A DNA stretch of 64,000 nucleotides from Ophiodon elongatus (taxonomy: Eukaryota > Chordata > Actinopteri > Perciformes > Hexagrammidae), in contig JACSYO010000527.1 in NCBI GenBank assembly GCA_016806645.1, positions 1,517,501 to 1,581,500 of the forward strand. Reading direction: 5' to 3'. Of the stretch, positions 46,401 to 58,735 are shown piece after piece; the first letter of the stretch is position 1, and every line of letters starts with the position of its first letter. The notes below the pieces were generated by a model that was given only the letters and a program-made list of their open reading frames with translations, did not search any database and was not told the DNA's origin. A program made the translations under genes and the position numbers.

Positions 46401-47636
46401 AAGTCTACGTTTTTCATTTTTTCCACCAAATATGATGCGTTTCTCAGTCCATCAAGGTTGTCATAAGACACAACATTTTCATAAGGTCACTACTTTTACC
46501 AGTCCAGCTATCTCTTTACTGTAAGAATCCAATTTAACAATACCTTTTCGTCTGACTCTTGTATATGGAATCATTTTCTTTTTGTAATCACCATCATTAA
46601 AGTTGCTGTCTAATAAAAACCTTCAATCTTATTGAACGTGTATTTAGCTTGCTGCATAGCTACGCACCTACACACACAGTAAAGGAATAAGAATGAGCTA
46701 AACATAATGACTGAACGTCAAGCCTTTCAGTTTTAGTTCTTACTTTACTGGTATGATAGTATGAAAAATAACACTCACGGGGCTTTGTTTTTGGCCACTG
46801 ATCAACTCAGCCAGATATACAGGAAGCTGTTATTTGTTTGATGGTGCTACAAATGGCCATCGGGAGGTTCTGGACAACACAGGGCGTAACTGCAAACAAC
46901 GAGCAGAGCATTGAAAAGGAAGTCTTGGCCCGGATATCTGCTGGCAACACCAGAACCCCAGAGATATAGCCGCTCGGCCCCAGAGGCTTATCCGCTATCA
47001 GACCAATAGCCTCTGGATTCAGAGATGGATACGAGTGGCCCCTTTCGATTTGGACTGTTTTTGTTGAAATCTCATTGGCTCGTTCATTGTCATCGTGAAC
47101 TTGACGAATTGTGACTAGTGTTCCAGCTCCAGGCTCGTCTTGCCAGTCTTGTTCTGATTCAGTGCAGTTGTGACATGCTCACACAAACTGAGAAGGCATG
47201 TGTCAGCAAGACTTCCAAAGTGTGTTGGAGGTCTTCAGCATCATCAAAATATTATTTTGGCTCGCTCCCTCCAGGCGCTCGCATATTAGACCTTGTACGT
47301 GTTCTATCTTTACAAGAACTTAGTAACTGGGTTGTAAAGGTGTTTCATAACATCGCTGGTAGCAGGTTTTTTTTTCATCCAATAGAGGAACACACACATG
47401 ATTCCTCCATCCCTAGGGGAAGCATACAAATCAACAAGATCACACCCGCAACAGGACAAAAGTGGAATCTTTAGTCACCCACAGTGCTGAAAAATATAAA
47501 TATGATCGACTGTGAAGAGTAGCCAACATATGGAATACATTCGAGAACTGCTTGCACACATGTCCTGAATTCATCATCTACCTGTGTGAGCATGTTTTAC
47601 CCATCTTGTGGTACATAAATCTGTTTACACAGTCAC
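46401..47636. other. Non-coding stretch
   Basis: The 118-codon ORF at 47118-47474 has no recognisable domain. The segment 46900-47110 is GC-richer and may be an unclassified repeat. No gene is called. Confidence 0.45.
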
Positions 47637-47830
47637 ATTGTAGGGACTGTTTTTAGGGGGGGGAGGACAAAATGGAATCAATTGCACGTACCCATAATTT
47701 AAATCATTACATTTGAAGGTAAATACTTGGTTTATGGGTAATGATTAGGTTGGTAGCGGTCATGGATAGGGTTAGTGCTCCAGGAAATGAATGTAAGTCA
47801 GTATAATGTCCCCAAAGTCATGAAAACACG
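47637..47830. repeat. Fish repeat fragment (family K)
   Basis: CATTGTAGGGACTG, GGGGGAGGACAAAATGGA, GTTGGTAGCGGTCATGGATA, GGGTTAG, AATGAATGTAAGTCAGTATA and ATGTCCCCAAAGTCATGAAA match a remembered fish repeat with ...GGGTTAGG...AATGSAAGTCAATG...GTCCCCACAA... and GTGTGTGT at its end. Confidence 0.55.
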
Positions 47831-48844
47831 ACTGAGTGTGTTCAGTTTAATGTGGTTATTTCTTGCCTCTTATTCTTTACTGTTCACATCAGGCATAGGC
47901 TAAAGACAAATCAAGGACTGCTGCCTTACATCAAGTCGTGATTTTACTTCACAGTGTGCCTCACTTCTGTTCTCTGTATTTGTGCCACTTGAGTAAAAAA
48001 AACTCCTTCAAACCTGGAAAACAAAAACTTCTGGAGAAGATGCACACCTCAATTCAACATTCATATATTTTATACTTCACTTTTCATAATTGAAATGAAC
48101 AGTAGGAGAGTAAATTGGACTCCGAGCTGAAGGTTGGTGGAGACTTGGCTGATTTAAAGTGCAGGTTAGACCAGGTTATCGGCACACACGGATAGATAGC
48201 ATTTGGCTTGCAGGGGTTGGGGTGAAAAGCCCTGTGGCCCGTCAGAGCAGCAAGCTAGGACTTGTAATAAAATACGTCAGATTCAATTACTTCAGCTGCA
48301 CCACAGCCGCAGGACACCTTGTTTTGTCTTGACCACCTTCTATCGAGTTATTGATTCCCTCTCTTCCCCAGCAGCACCTGTGATGCTTATTAACCTCATG
48401 GATTGTCTCACACTGAAATGGGAAAATGTGGGATTCCTCGGAGTGCTTCAGTGGCTTTTCTCTCGATGTCATTGAAGAACACAGGAATGGGAAAAAAGGG
48501 AGGAAAATGGACGCGGTGAAGCATACAAGCTCTTTGAAAATTCAATTCCCTGTAGAAAATGTTATATTCTCCCAGTGCGTGACATACAAAGATAAAATAT
48601 TCAAAGTTGCTCATGTATGACAAATTATCTATATTTAAAATGAGTATATGGCAAGGTCCTTCAATATGCAATGTGGGAAGAATCATCAAGTGAGGAAACA
48701 GCAAATTCTGCTTCCAGACCAATCCTCGCCACCAAAGGAGCCAGAAAATTACCTCCTCAGACACGGCCTGGATCCCATGCCCATTCAGACTGCCGGAGGG
48801 GTTTTCACTGTGACCACTAAAGCTAGAAATGGGTGCACTGCTGC
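47831..48844. other. Non-coding stretch
   Basis: The 185-codon minus ORF at 48408-48965 is the second longest in the window. Its product has no domain, signal peptide or membrane pattern that I recognise, its right end runs into the SINE-like tail, and plus-strand ORFs oppose it. It is not accepted as a gene. Confidence 0.4.
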
Positions 48845-48895
48845 TACTGTAAGGCACTTTGGATAAAAGCCTCCAAGCAAGTGGCTTACATTCAT
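48845..48895 (+). repeat. SINE/LINE tail fragment
   Basis: TACTGTAAGGCACTTTGGAT, AAAAGCCTCC and CAAGTGGCTTACATTCATTT match the TGTAAGTCGCTTTGGATAAAAGCGTCTGC tail shared by several fish SINEs and their partner LINEs. The 5' part is not recognisable. Confidence 0.65.
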
Positions 48896-49485
48896 TTTCA
48901 TGTTCTGTCATGGTAGAGCAATGAGGGCAGACGTGGTGAAGCTTCAACTTTCCGTGACAAAACAAATACCAATGCCAAATTCAGTCATACGTACGTACAT
49001 TTCTACCAACAATGATTGAACAATTAAGTTAATCATCAAGCCCACAATGTAGATATGTATGATTAAAGCAACGTATCTCTTATTTTATTTTATTATTTTA
49101 TTTGTTCTGTTTTACTGTTTTTTAGTCCACATCGTTTGCTGAGGCAAGAAATAAATTGCAACTTTAGTTACTTGCATTTTTGTTGTTTTATTTCTTTCCT
49201 GTGATCATCAAAAATAATAATGTACTTAGTTTGATAAAAAACTGATGTTGTAAACATTGCAGGCGTTTCCAGCCTGATAGCAAACATTGCAGTTGTATAG
49301 TAGGAATCTTTACAACTACCTTCATCAGCAGTTTGATTTGTGCTCTCGCTCACCTTTTTTTTTTTAATCACCCACTGACTTGTTTCCCAATTGCCCTCAT
49401 TTACGTGAAGCCAGCACGTTTACAGAGGGTCTACTCTCTGGATCAGATGACCCACCGATACTGGCCTCATCAACCTGTGACCTCC
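48896..49485. other. Non-coding AT-rich stretch
   Basis: TTTTA-rich patches lie around 49080-49130. The 67-codon minus ORF at 49168-49371 is not supported. Confidence 0.5.
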
Positions 49486-49860
49486 ATTACACACTAGGGC
49501 GGCTGAGTGCAGCTGAGTGTGAAGCAGCTGGGATCAACACGTCCTATTCTGAAGCAAAATCCGCAGAGGATGTGGTTCTTGAGTGAGGGTAACTTGAAGT
49601 GTGCGATAGGCAAAATTGGTGGTAATGCAGGCAAAAGACCGGACTGTTGGAGAGGAGGGAGGTAATTACCGAAATAATGAGATATAAGCAGTTGAAATTG
49701 GTTAACTTTGCCGGTTGTCTGTCAACTTTGGGGGTAGGTTGAGAAGACTGGATTCTGGAAGGAGGTCAGAGAAGACATGCTCCTAAAGACCCATTTGAGG
49801 TGGTTCAGCATCTTATTAAAAAAAAAAGACAGCCTGGGAACATGACGGGATCCCCAAGGA
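49486..49860 (+). pseudogene. Decayed LINE ORF fragment (reverse transcriptase end region)
   Basis: One frame reads LGRLSAAECEAAGINTSYSE; a phrase like L-G-R-F-x-A-E-C-E-A-A-G-M is characteristic of a teleost non-LTR retrotransposon reverse transcriptase. Further right, with frame breaks and a deletion, GAGGTCAGAGAAGACATGCT, CCATTTGAGGTGGTTCAGCA and AGACAGCCTGGGAACATGAC, then GGGATCCCCAAGGAAA, follow the order of the C-terminal part (roughly ...EEL...LLL...LRW..H..., ...AWE.LGIP.E). Most of the polymerase and all of the endonuclease are missing. The upstream part of the 68-codon ORF at 49380-49586 may be a different sequence. The clade is not assigned. Confidence 0.6.
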
Positions 49861-51959
49861 AAAGGTTTCATAGGGTACTTTGCAAAGTCTGCTACCATTA
49901 TGACTCTTATCAGCAGCAGGAAATGGATGGAGGAACTTTTTAATCTGCACATCCCTTTAAATGTGACAAACTGTGAAGGTTTTACTTCACTTTCTCTTAA
50001 AAATAAAGTGCGTCATATCAGTGGACATTATTCTGCTGCCACAGTTCTGAAAAAGTTTTTCACAAGATGTAACCTGGCTGCAGGTATTTTCTCCCATCGA
50101 GCCAAAAGAGCATTAGTGAGGTCGCCACTGATTGTAAGACCTGGCTCACAGTTGCTCTCCCCTCCATTTATTCCTTAAGGTGTTGGATGGACAAGACTCT
50201 GTGAAAGCCAGTCAAGCTCCATGATAAACTGAGAAAACCATTTACGGAGCTGGCATTGTCAAGTTGTTACCACGAGTTAACAGTTTTTCCAGCCTCCACG
50301 CTCCAGTCAATATTTGATGCTCAAAATCTCAGAGCAACATGCCACACAGAAAAGAACCCTCTCATTATTTCAAGATGTAAAATCAAACTTGCGCCTTCTG
50401 AGTCCATTTGACTGTACAGCACACAACTTGTACGTCAGACACTCCAGACTAAAAGCCTTGTTACGCTTGTGTGTGAGCATTGATTCATACCTGCAAACTG
50501 TGAATGCATTCTGATGAGTGTACTCCAAAGGGGATCTTCAAAGGCCTGCCTGTGCCTGAAGAGCCTCCTCTTGCAATTCACCTGTACAAACTGAATTCTG
50601 TTCCTTTGAGTGCTTTTTGTTTCCAAATAGACATGTTTGCCTCAGTGCATCCCCACTGGTAATCAGGGATGTGAAAAAGTACAGAGAAGGGCAGGGAAAA
50701 TTGTGATAATTTGCCAAAACCTTTTAATACAAGGCGGTAGATAGGTTTTAAAGAAAATGACAGCTTTTATTGTGGTGTAAAGGATTCTCCAATTCCTCTT
50801 TGTTGATCAACTTCTTCACAAGTTGCTATAATCACATTTGAATACTACACATAGGTGCTGTGCGTAAAAGTAATATGAGCTACAACCTCAAATACAGTAA
50901 CACAGTACCTCCACCTTTTCTTTTTTTCCCAATGTCTTACTTGGCTGACTGAGAAAAGTAAGTTTGAGCTTTATTACGACTGCCAGTCATGATGGGTGCA
51001 TGCTCATCCAAATAACCACGTGTTGAAAATAACTGCAACAAGTAACACCGCTCTCCTGCATTTTCAAAATGTCTTCTGACATCTTTATGTCGTATCAGAG
51101 TTACTGTAAATACCATTATTCGGCATGTATAAATACTATTATGTTAAGGTACTTATGAATCTGAAACCTCTGATATTTCCAACTCAGTAAAATGAAAGCA
51201 AACAAACATGAATGCTTCATGTCAGCTAAGGTTCTGCATTCAAGGTAAATTAACCATAATTTAATACATAGAGATGATGCACTGCATTTTATACCAATAT
51301 GGTAAATACAACTGGAGCTGAAAGATAGATAAATTCAGTGTGCAGTAACATTGCAACAAACAAATACAAACAACCATGAATACACACAGGAAACCAAATT
51401 AGGTAGCACTCAGGTTTCCCTCCGACTTCCCACATCACTCTGTTGGTGTGTTTGATGTGCTCTCTATAATCTTCCTTTCCAGTAATAGGAAGGAGCTGTT
51501 TTTTGCCGCCGGGGGAAAGCCATCATGTAGAACAGCAGCTTCAGGCTCCAGCTGATGAAATTATTACCTGCCTTATCTGGCCTGCCTGCTGCTTTGTAGT
51601 TTACCAGCTACTCGAGGTAAACAAATCCCTGGAACATAACCTCTAACCCCAAAGTGCTCTCACAAGAGTTTTCAAATCATTGTAGTATAAAGCTGCTTAT
51701 AAGACTGAACCACTACCAGAATGGTACATTTCGTTCCCGGAGGCCAACCTTTGGTTAGGTAATCAACCATCACGCAGGTCATTTTTCATTACCTATGACA
51801 AATTGATTTGGGGTTATTACCAATCGTGCAAGATGCAGTGATTCAACTTTACATATGTGCAGTTGAGATCAAATAAAGGTTGAGTTACCAAAAATTGACA
51901 TAGAAAATGAGTGAAAAAAGAAGGTTGAGTGTAAAGATGAGTGTAGCCAGAGCAAGGGC
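49861..51959. other. Non-coding stretch
   Basis: ORFs of 63-92 codons at 49722-50626 overlap on both strands and lack domains. The segment 51470-51620 is unique and mixed in composition (GGAAGGAGCTGTTTTTTGCC, GCCATCATGTAGAACAGCAG, ATTATTACCTGCCTTATCTG) and might be a conserved element. Confidence 0.4.
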
Positions 51960-53044
51960 GCCGGAAGTAGGGGGTTAGAAACACTTTACGCCCCCGGCCC
52001 GATTTGGTATCGTGGCTGGTGTGATCCAATAGCAAGATGGTCTCTAGTTTTGTATTGTTTTGCCCAAACCATCTGTAGCTTCCAACCAAGTCCACCTAAT
52101 GTTTTATTTTTCACATTTATCAAATAATTGATCATTTAAAAGTTGTTATTTATATTTGTTGACTTACATCATGTACAGTTTAGCCCAATCTCCTCTAGGC
52201 CTGTCAATATTTTTCATGATTGTAGCCAGGTAGCTAGCTTGCTACAGGAGGATGGCATTCCCATTCTAAATCCCACTTATTAAGCTCTGATTGGTCAAAT
52301 AAATATTTTTTAAACAGACATCAATGAGCACAACACCAGACCTATTCCAATCATTGAATACATCTAAGGTGTGGACTATGATCCAGACTTTTTTCTGAAG
52401 TTAAATTTCAAAGTGTATAAGCCAATGTATATAATAGACAGTTACCTTAACTTCATAGAAACTATATTCTCTTGTGTGGTGTATTGATTATGATGGTGGA
52501 GAGTGCTCCAAATTCTTTCATAGCGTTCAGTTGTGTTGAGATTGGATGACTGTGAAGGCCATGGCATTTGATTATTTTCAATTTCATACTCATCAACTCC
52601 TTTGTGACCTGTAATGAAGCATATACATTCATTATGTTTCTCCCCTCATATACTCAGTGGTATCCTTTCATTTGTGTGTGACCCGACTAACACGACATCT
52701 TCCAAGCACACTATTAACGTCGCTGCCAATGTTGAATTTAAGTTGAGGGTCATTTATCTTTACAGCCACACATATTTTTGTTAACTCTTATATTAGTTGT
52801 CTGAAAGAACATGTCATCTTCAAATATCTTTTCTTTCTTTTAGTTACCTCTGCTGTGCAGAGGCTTCTGAATCAAGACAATTTTCAGCTTTTACTGTGCT
52901 TGTGGGTAGGTTAAAAAAAGCCCCAAACTAGAATTACAGAATCCGCCAACGAGTCAAGTTGCAGTTTACATCCAAGTCTGTGGATGGTGCGCCCCAAAGC
53001 TCGCAATTCAGGGAAGAGCAAGCTGCGAAAAAAACAACGATATA
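51960..53044. other. Non-coding stretch
   Basis: The 92-codon minus ORF at 51817-52095 has no recognisable domain. Nothing else stands out. Confidence 0.5.
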
Positions 53045-54080
53045 ACTATCTAATCTAACACTATGTCTTCTCCAGTATGTTCCCTGATTGAACTGCTGCA
53101 GGCGACCAGCAGCTTCAGACGCAAATATATAAAAAAGTTGCCGCCGAACTGCAAGGCCAGGTCGAGGATTAGCAACAAGTAGTCGTCCAACTCGAGCCTG
53201 CAGAAGGCAGAGCAGATGATGTCACGGTACAGGGCGAAAGAATAGACACATTTGACTGTTGTGAGTTCCTTGGAGCAGGTGGGCAGTTGCTGTTTGAGAG
53301 CAAAGCGGCCGAGAGCAGTTAGCAAGATGTGGGGATTGCATGTGGATGGAATAAATTATTGAGGAAGGTCGATGTAGTTTCCGGTGAGAATCTGTTGCCT
53401 GAGCATGTGACGTGGGGGATGGTCGGGCGGATGCGACTTGGCGCTCAGGAGGTAATGCTGTGGCTAAAGTGAAACTGGTAGGTGGAGGAAAATAAGTCGG
53501 AACGACGCTGGATCTGGCAGCTGGCAAAGCTGTCGGGAAAAAAGGGGAGCATTTAAGGTGGGATGGGTAATGCTAGTGGGGTTAGGGGTGGAGGAAGGGA
53601 AGGGAGGGGGAAAAGCAGAAACCAGAGAAAACAACGGATTTTGGGTTAAATATGCATGTTGACAGTGAAGGTCTGGGGAAAAGAAATGGCAAGGTGAGAT
53701 GTCTCTGGGATAGATGGAGCTCGAGGAGGGTGGGATACGACCTGGCCCTCAGAAAAGGCTGATGTGGATGGCGGGGTTTTTCCGAGTTTGGCTTTTTTAT
53801 CAGACTGATGGAAAGGGCGGTTGCTCCGACTTCGGAGATGTCGGAGGATGGATGCCGAGAGCCACAGGGAACGTGGATGGTTGAACGCAGCCGAGGTTGC
53901 TGGCAACGAAGCATGGTGGGAGATGGAGGGAGAAGGAGGGACTTCAGGATATACAGTAGATGGTCATCTTCGAACAGTTTGTTATCGGAAGGGTTGAGAA
54001 AGAGCTCCTGGTCCTTTGTACAAGGTCAGCGGTTTAGGTTTTGCTCGTCTGTCGCACGTCATGTTGAGTCCAAAGAGGAA
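53045..54080 (-). pseudogene. Degenerate retroelement ORF relic, minus strand
   Basis: Several minus-strand frames together read like one broken protein. At 53582-53914 there is a Pro/Ser-rich linker (for example KKAKLGKTPPSTSAFSEGQ in one frame), continued at 53222-53527 (PTYFPPPTSFTLATALPPER). Then, after a frame change, 53050-53325 gives a leucine-rich helical stretch of about 70 codons (ALGRFALKQQLP; SALYRDI-like FALYRDIICSAF; LELDDYLLLILDLALQFGG). Another frame continues LQQFNQGTYW. The pattern recalls the gag-like or accessory ORF of teleost retroelements, possibly of the tyrosine-recombinase type. That assignment is from memory. At least two frameshifts prevent expression. Confidence 0.45.
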
Positions 54081-54213
54081 GTCAATAGGTCAGTTATGCT
54101 TAATGATATATGATCGGGGTGTGGTCCTTGTTCCCAAACTAAGTTTTAAAACCTAATTAACTTCTTCATTTTATTCTTTAAGACATTTGTGTGACAGTCA
54201 TAATTAGCATATG
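54081..54213. other. Non-coding stretch
   Basis: Short AT-rich interval between two repeats; nothing recognisable. Confidence 0.5.
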
Positions 54214-54440
54214 AACTCTTGAGCTATGTCCAAAAATGTATTTGTGAAGTCACAGTAACTTTGACCTTTGACCACCAAATTCTTATCGGTTCGTCCTTAA
54301 GTCCAGGTAAACGTTTCCGCCAGATTTGCAGAAATTCCTCATAGGCGTGCATTACTGAGATGTTGTGTTCACGAGAATGGGACAATTCTAAAACATAATG
54401 CCTCCAGCCATGGCTGTTGTCAATGCAGAGACATACAAAA
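54214..54440 (+). repeat. Common fish repeat fragment
   Basis: GTCACAGTAACTTTGACCTT, TGACCACCAAATTCTTATCG, GTTCGTCCTTAAGTCCAGGT, AAACGTTTCCGCCAGATTTG, CAGAAATTCCTCATAGGCGT, GTGTTCACGAGAATGGGACA and CATAATGCCTCCAGCCATGG are, in order, the hallmark words of a very frequent fish repeat. The 118-codon minus ORF at 54224-54580 is its shadow. Confidence 0.85.
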
Positions 54441-57400
54441 AAACATTGTGATGTATTGTATTGCCATTTTGATGCTGCAATGACATGTTTTTGACCTTGT
54501 TCAGCTTCTATCTCTCCAGTACAAATTCCACTTACAGAGCTGCTGCCATTCAAGTAAGTTGTGAAATAAATAAAAGTCATTTTTCATTGTCGTGGTGTTT
54601 ACTGCTGATTGAATATGTTTACTTTCACAACGTGTTCAATTTACACTTGAAGAGCTATGAATTGGGGCTGGAATTCGAGCATACACACAATGCATCAAGG
54701 GAGTCTGGGTTTTGATTTCAGCCCAGGCCTATCCAGTAAAGCAAAAAATATTTCTATAAAAAATATTTAATTATTTAAATGACGCTGATTTTGAACTGTA
54801 GGTACAACAAGAGATTCTGTGGCACATTGAATCATTCCTGAGATAATTGAAAATTGAATAACTGTTGGATTAAATCGTTATACCTTTGCTTCTTTTTCTA
54901 TACATTAAACACAGCATGATTTCTTTTGAAGGTCTTATGAAGTGAACATAAATAAAAAATTAAAAAAACACTACACCTAATTGAAATAATTTTTCATAAA
55001 TACATGTTTTCTCCCAACCAATCACAGTACTCGTGGGTAGGTGTTTAAAAAAAAAAAGAAGCTTTTGATCAAACTCATTCATCATTTCATGGTTCTGTTT
55101 GCTCGCTTGATTTTAGGTATCTTGGCCAGCTCAGTGATGAATGGGGATGTGACTGAAGTGAGGCATTTTGTGGGCACAGCAGGTATTCATGTGTGTGTAA
55201 TTGACAACACCTGTGTTTTCGAGGCCATGATAGCACAGGTTGGAAAATGTGGAGTAAATAACAGGGTTTCGACTCGTCTTTAGAGAACGACTGTCATCAG
55301 ACTGTGTGTACTGGGTACACTAAGATACCAGACATGAATATGCAGCCTGTGGTTCATCCCTGTGCTGCAGCCTGAAATATGTTTCGACAGTCATCAGAGG
55401 TCTTCGGAGCCGTTTCATAGGAGCATGTTCCCGGCACACATTTGGCATTTTTGGTCTGCCAGTAAAGAGTTTATATTCAGCTCTGCCAATCACAGAGAAA
55501 ATTCTGTTCCATTCTTCTGTGAATAGTGTCTAATTTCAGGGGAGGGATGTTTTTTTTCCAGCAGCTCAGATTCAGTAGCTCACACGTTGTGAACGCAGCA
55601 CACAGGTGCTTTATTCATGGGGAACTTGACAGCAGCTCATGAAAATAAAGGAAAGCGATTTATTTATTTATTTACGCTTCAACCACCTGGGAGGGTCTGC
55701 TGATTGGAAATTATTACCTGAAGACCCCGGGTTGTGTTTCATCATGTCCAGATTATACATGTCAGTGATTCTCTGGAGCTGAAATCACCTGCAGTTTCAT
55801 GCTACTTCTGTTTTCCTTGTGTAATTTGATACCGCTCAGATCGACATCTGGTGTTTACGGCAATTACTGAAATGTGCACCTGGCATCTCTTTCACAAGTG
55901 CCATATAAACAGTTTCTAGCACTGGTGTTGCATTCGTCAATGTATCAAGCTTGTGTATGAAACTGTACAAAGCCACGTTAAAGATTTTGTCCCATTTCCT
56001 TTGCTGGAGATGTCATTGTTCCTGTGTCACCACTGATCACAGATAGCGCAAAGTTTCGGAGGTTTAAGGCGGTCTGTCTTCGAGTGCAGACACTGCAGTG
56101 ACTGTGAAGGGGAAACGATTGGTTTGATCATTTTAAATAATACTCCATTCATGTCAATAGAATGGGAAAACTTCCCGGTGTTGGGTGAGATCATGCATTA
56201 TTTCCCTTTTGTCCCCTTTGTTTGCCGCCACACCTAACAAATGCATGTCAAAGATTTGTAATGGCTCATTATCAAGTTCAATTCCATCCACTTGATGAAG
56301 GTGAGAGGCCAAAGTAAATATAGGCGGTGGCCATAAGGCCTGGACACAATAACATTTAAAACACAGAGATTTCAAAGATGAATCAAGTCTTGCCAGTAGA
56401 ATTGTAGCGATTAGTGTCGTTGCTTTGCCGGGACAAGGTCAATGCACACAAATTTCTTTTTGCGTCAAGTCCCAAGTTTGGTGAACTTTGACCCTTACAT
56501 TCAGTAGAGCTTGATTGCAGCCATGGCAATCTTTCTTTTGTTTGGCTTGTGGGGTAGCATACAAGAACGCCCACTTTTACTTCTCTACTCTCTCAATGCA
56601 CAGCTGGTTCTTGCTGTTAGTTTTTGCCGTATCGATCACGCCCGCCGCTGGAAGACTCGGCTACTTTGCCGGGAGGAGAGCAGACGGGAGCGCCGGCTAA
56701 GTAGTCTACCCTATTTCTTGTCTTATTTGTGGTCTGATAAACATTACATCAGTAACCTACATCCTACGTAAAGACACACAAAAAGTAACATCAAACAACA
56801 AACCAAGATCAATAATCATCTCCTGGAGGCTACGGTGACAGAACTGACCTTTGAGGCGACTTAGAGCTGCAGACTCCAAAATGGTGGAAGCTGTAGCTTA
56901 TAAGCTTTGTACAACCATCAGGTTTTATTAAACCTCCTCCAACAGAATCTTCAAAGTAAAACGACTACACTGAATGACCATTATCACTGTAGTTATCATT
57001 TTAGCAGTGGAGTGCCGCTCATTGGTGACTGGGTGCCCCATTGATTCATAGTATATTACTCCTGCCTTATCAAAAGACCGCGTAAGCCTCAGAGACAATC
57101 ATGATGTGACAAATAGGTGCTGAGCTTCCTCTCATGTGCAGTATTATTCAAATCAGCAAATAGATTGGTAATTTCTCACTCACCTCACCAGGCTTGTACC
57201 AAGTGTATCGCAAAGATGCCCTGATTAATTTCCCCGGGCCACTTTGTGGTGTGAACAGGCCTTAAGGCAGCCTTTTTAGGGACCTCATAGAGCGGGAAAA
57301 TGGGAACTCACAGTAGATGAATACAAAGAGGGAAAACTTGTGAGAAATGATCCCCCTAATTTAACTTTTTGCTTTATTTAATTATTTACCCGCTTTGATG

Positions 57401-57619
57401 ACTGACTGAAATTACTGATGTGCATCATCTGAAATCAAATTACAGACCTCCCTTTGATGAATACTGCCATCTGGAAAGGGCTTTAGTCTGGGGAATCCAA
57501 CTGGTGATCTTCTGGATGCCAACCCGGTGTGCCTCCACCTGTGCTGCTGCGAAGCATCTGGAAGTGGATCCGAATTAAGGAAAGCTTCTTAAAAGATCAC
57601 TATTCAGATATAGAAGACC
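54441..57619. other. Non-coding stretch
   Basis: The segment 54740-54990 is AT-rich. Short ORFs (54485-54715, 55041-55283, 56154-56375, 56383-56771) lack domains, and several oppose each other. The part 56620-56700 is CpG-rich (GTATCGATCACGCCCGCCGC) for about 80 bp and may be part of an unclassified repeat. No gene is supported. Confidence 0.45.
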
Positions 57620-58140
57620 ATACTCTTGCATTCCTAAGCCCGTGATTTATTTCTCCTACATCTGCCAATCACTTCTCACGCATGCTCACTCATTATTTAC
57701 TTGCTGTCATTGTTCGGGGCCATCAATCATGACACCAGCTGTTTAGATCACCTGGTCTCCTCCAATAAGCACAACGAAACAATTGCATGGTTAGCCTCTC
57801 ATCTTGCTGCTGTCTCTTTTTAAATAGGACTGTCTCTCTACCTTCAGTTCATTCATGTTGCCGTTACGCACCCCTCCACCTCCCCATCTCCGCCCAGTCT
57901 TCATCAGATCCATCAGCTTCATCAACTTATCATTCAATCAGCCTCATCAGCCTCCACCAGGTCTGGACTCCACGGGGGATTTATCTTGTTGCTGATCAGG
58001 GCAGACGGCCCTCAATTACAAATCTCCCTGTAGAGTCCAAGCGCCAAAGACTCTGTTGAGACTTTATCATCACATATCATCTGTTAACAATAAACAACTA
58101 TCCTTTCTTTGTTTGACTGGTCTCTCCTGATTGAAATACC
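57620..58140 (+). mobile_element. LTR-like or retroelement 3'-end block
   Basis: CAATTGCATGGTTAGCCTCT, a TATA-like CTTTTTAAATAGGAC (57816-57830), a C/T-rich part, CCACCAGGTCTGGACTCCAC, GGGGGATTTATCTTG, GAGACTTTATCATCACA, a polyadenylation signal AATAAA (58089-58094) and CTGGTCTCTCCTGATTGAAA come in the order expected of U3, R and U5 in an LTR. I recall the CAGGTCTGGACTCCACGGGGGAT word from fish repeats. No clean TG/CA ends or target duplication were found. The 90-codon ORF at 57787-58059 lies in this block and is not a gene. Confidence 0.4.
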
Positions 58141-58684
58141 AGACTGATGTGTACGCATGTGTAACTGCATTGTTCATGCATGTTCCTCTAACACCGATGG
58201 CCTCATTCATAGAATTATGTTTTCATGTCGGTTAATGGTACCACTTTCTGTATGACTCCTGTAGTTCAAGGAAAAATTTTACTCTGATATTTTAAAGAGC
58301 CAGAGAAGTGTTGCAGCAGATTATTAACTGGTAAATGCAAAGAAGCACCACCGAATGTGTACCGAACCAAGTCCATACTTGTGCTTCTTCTACGCAAGGA
58401 CTCATTTTTTTTTTTTTGTCTCTTTGTTGTTAATTGTAAAGGATGGCATTAGGTGATTAATTGGAAAAGAGACACTGGACTTTTGTGTTGCTTACCAAAA
58501 GCATTATTTTTTTTAGTTAATCCTGGATTCCCAAATGCATTTACAATGCAAATTCCCTGGAATTAAATAAACTCGGATTCAAACAATTGTTCTCTTACAG
58601 CTCACAGATTCAAATCCAGCCATAAAGCCACTTCTATGATCACTCAGCTACCGCTGGAACTCTTTTAATCACACAAAACTCCAA
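58141..58684. other. Non-coding stretch
   Basis: Unique AT-rich sequence with a T12-13 run near 58406 and no gene. Confidence 0.5.
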
Positions 58685-58735
58685 TAAAGCGACAGCGCCG
58701 TGAAATGGATGCTTTTTTACGGCGCTGCCGCTTTA
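58685..58735. repeat. GC-rich 17-bp-stem hairpin
   Basis: TAAAGCGACAGCGCCGT (58685-58701) and ACGGCGCTGCCGCTTTA (58719-58735) are reverse complements except at one position (A/G), with a 17-base loop. The stem is GC-rich in an AT-rich neighbourhood. It could be an old MITE remnant or a structured regulatory element. Confidence 0.9.

Noticed and set aside
48408..48965. 185-codon minus-strand ORF
   Set aside because: There is no domain or family resemblance. It overlaps a SINE-like tail and is opposed by several plus ORFs.
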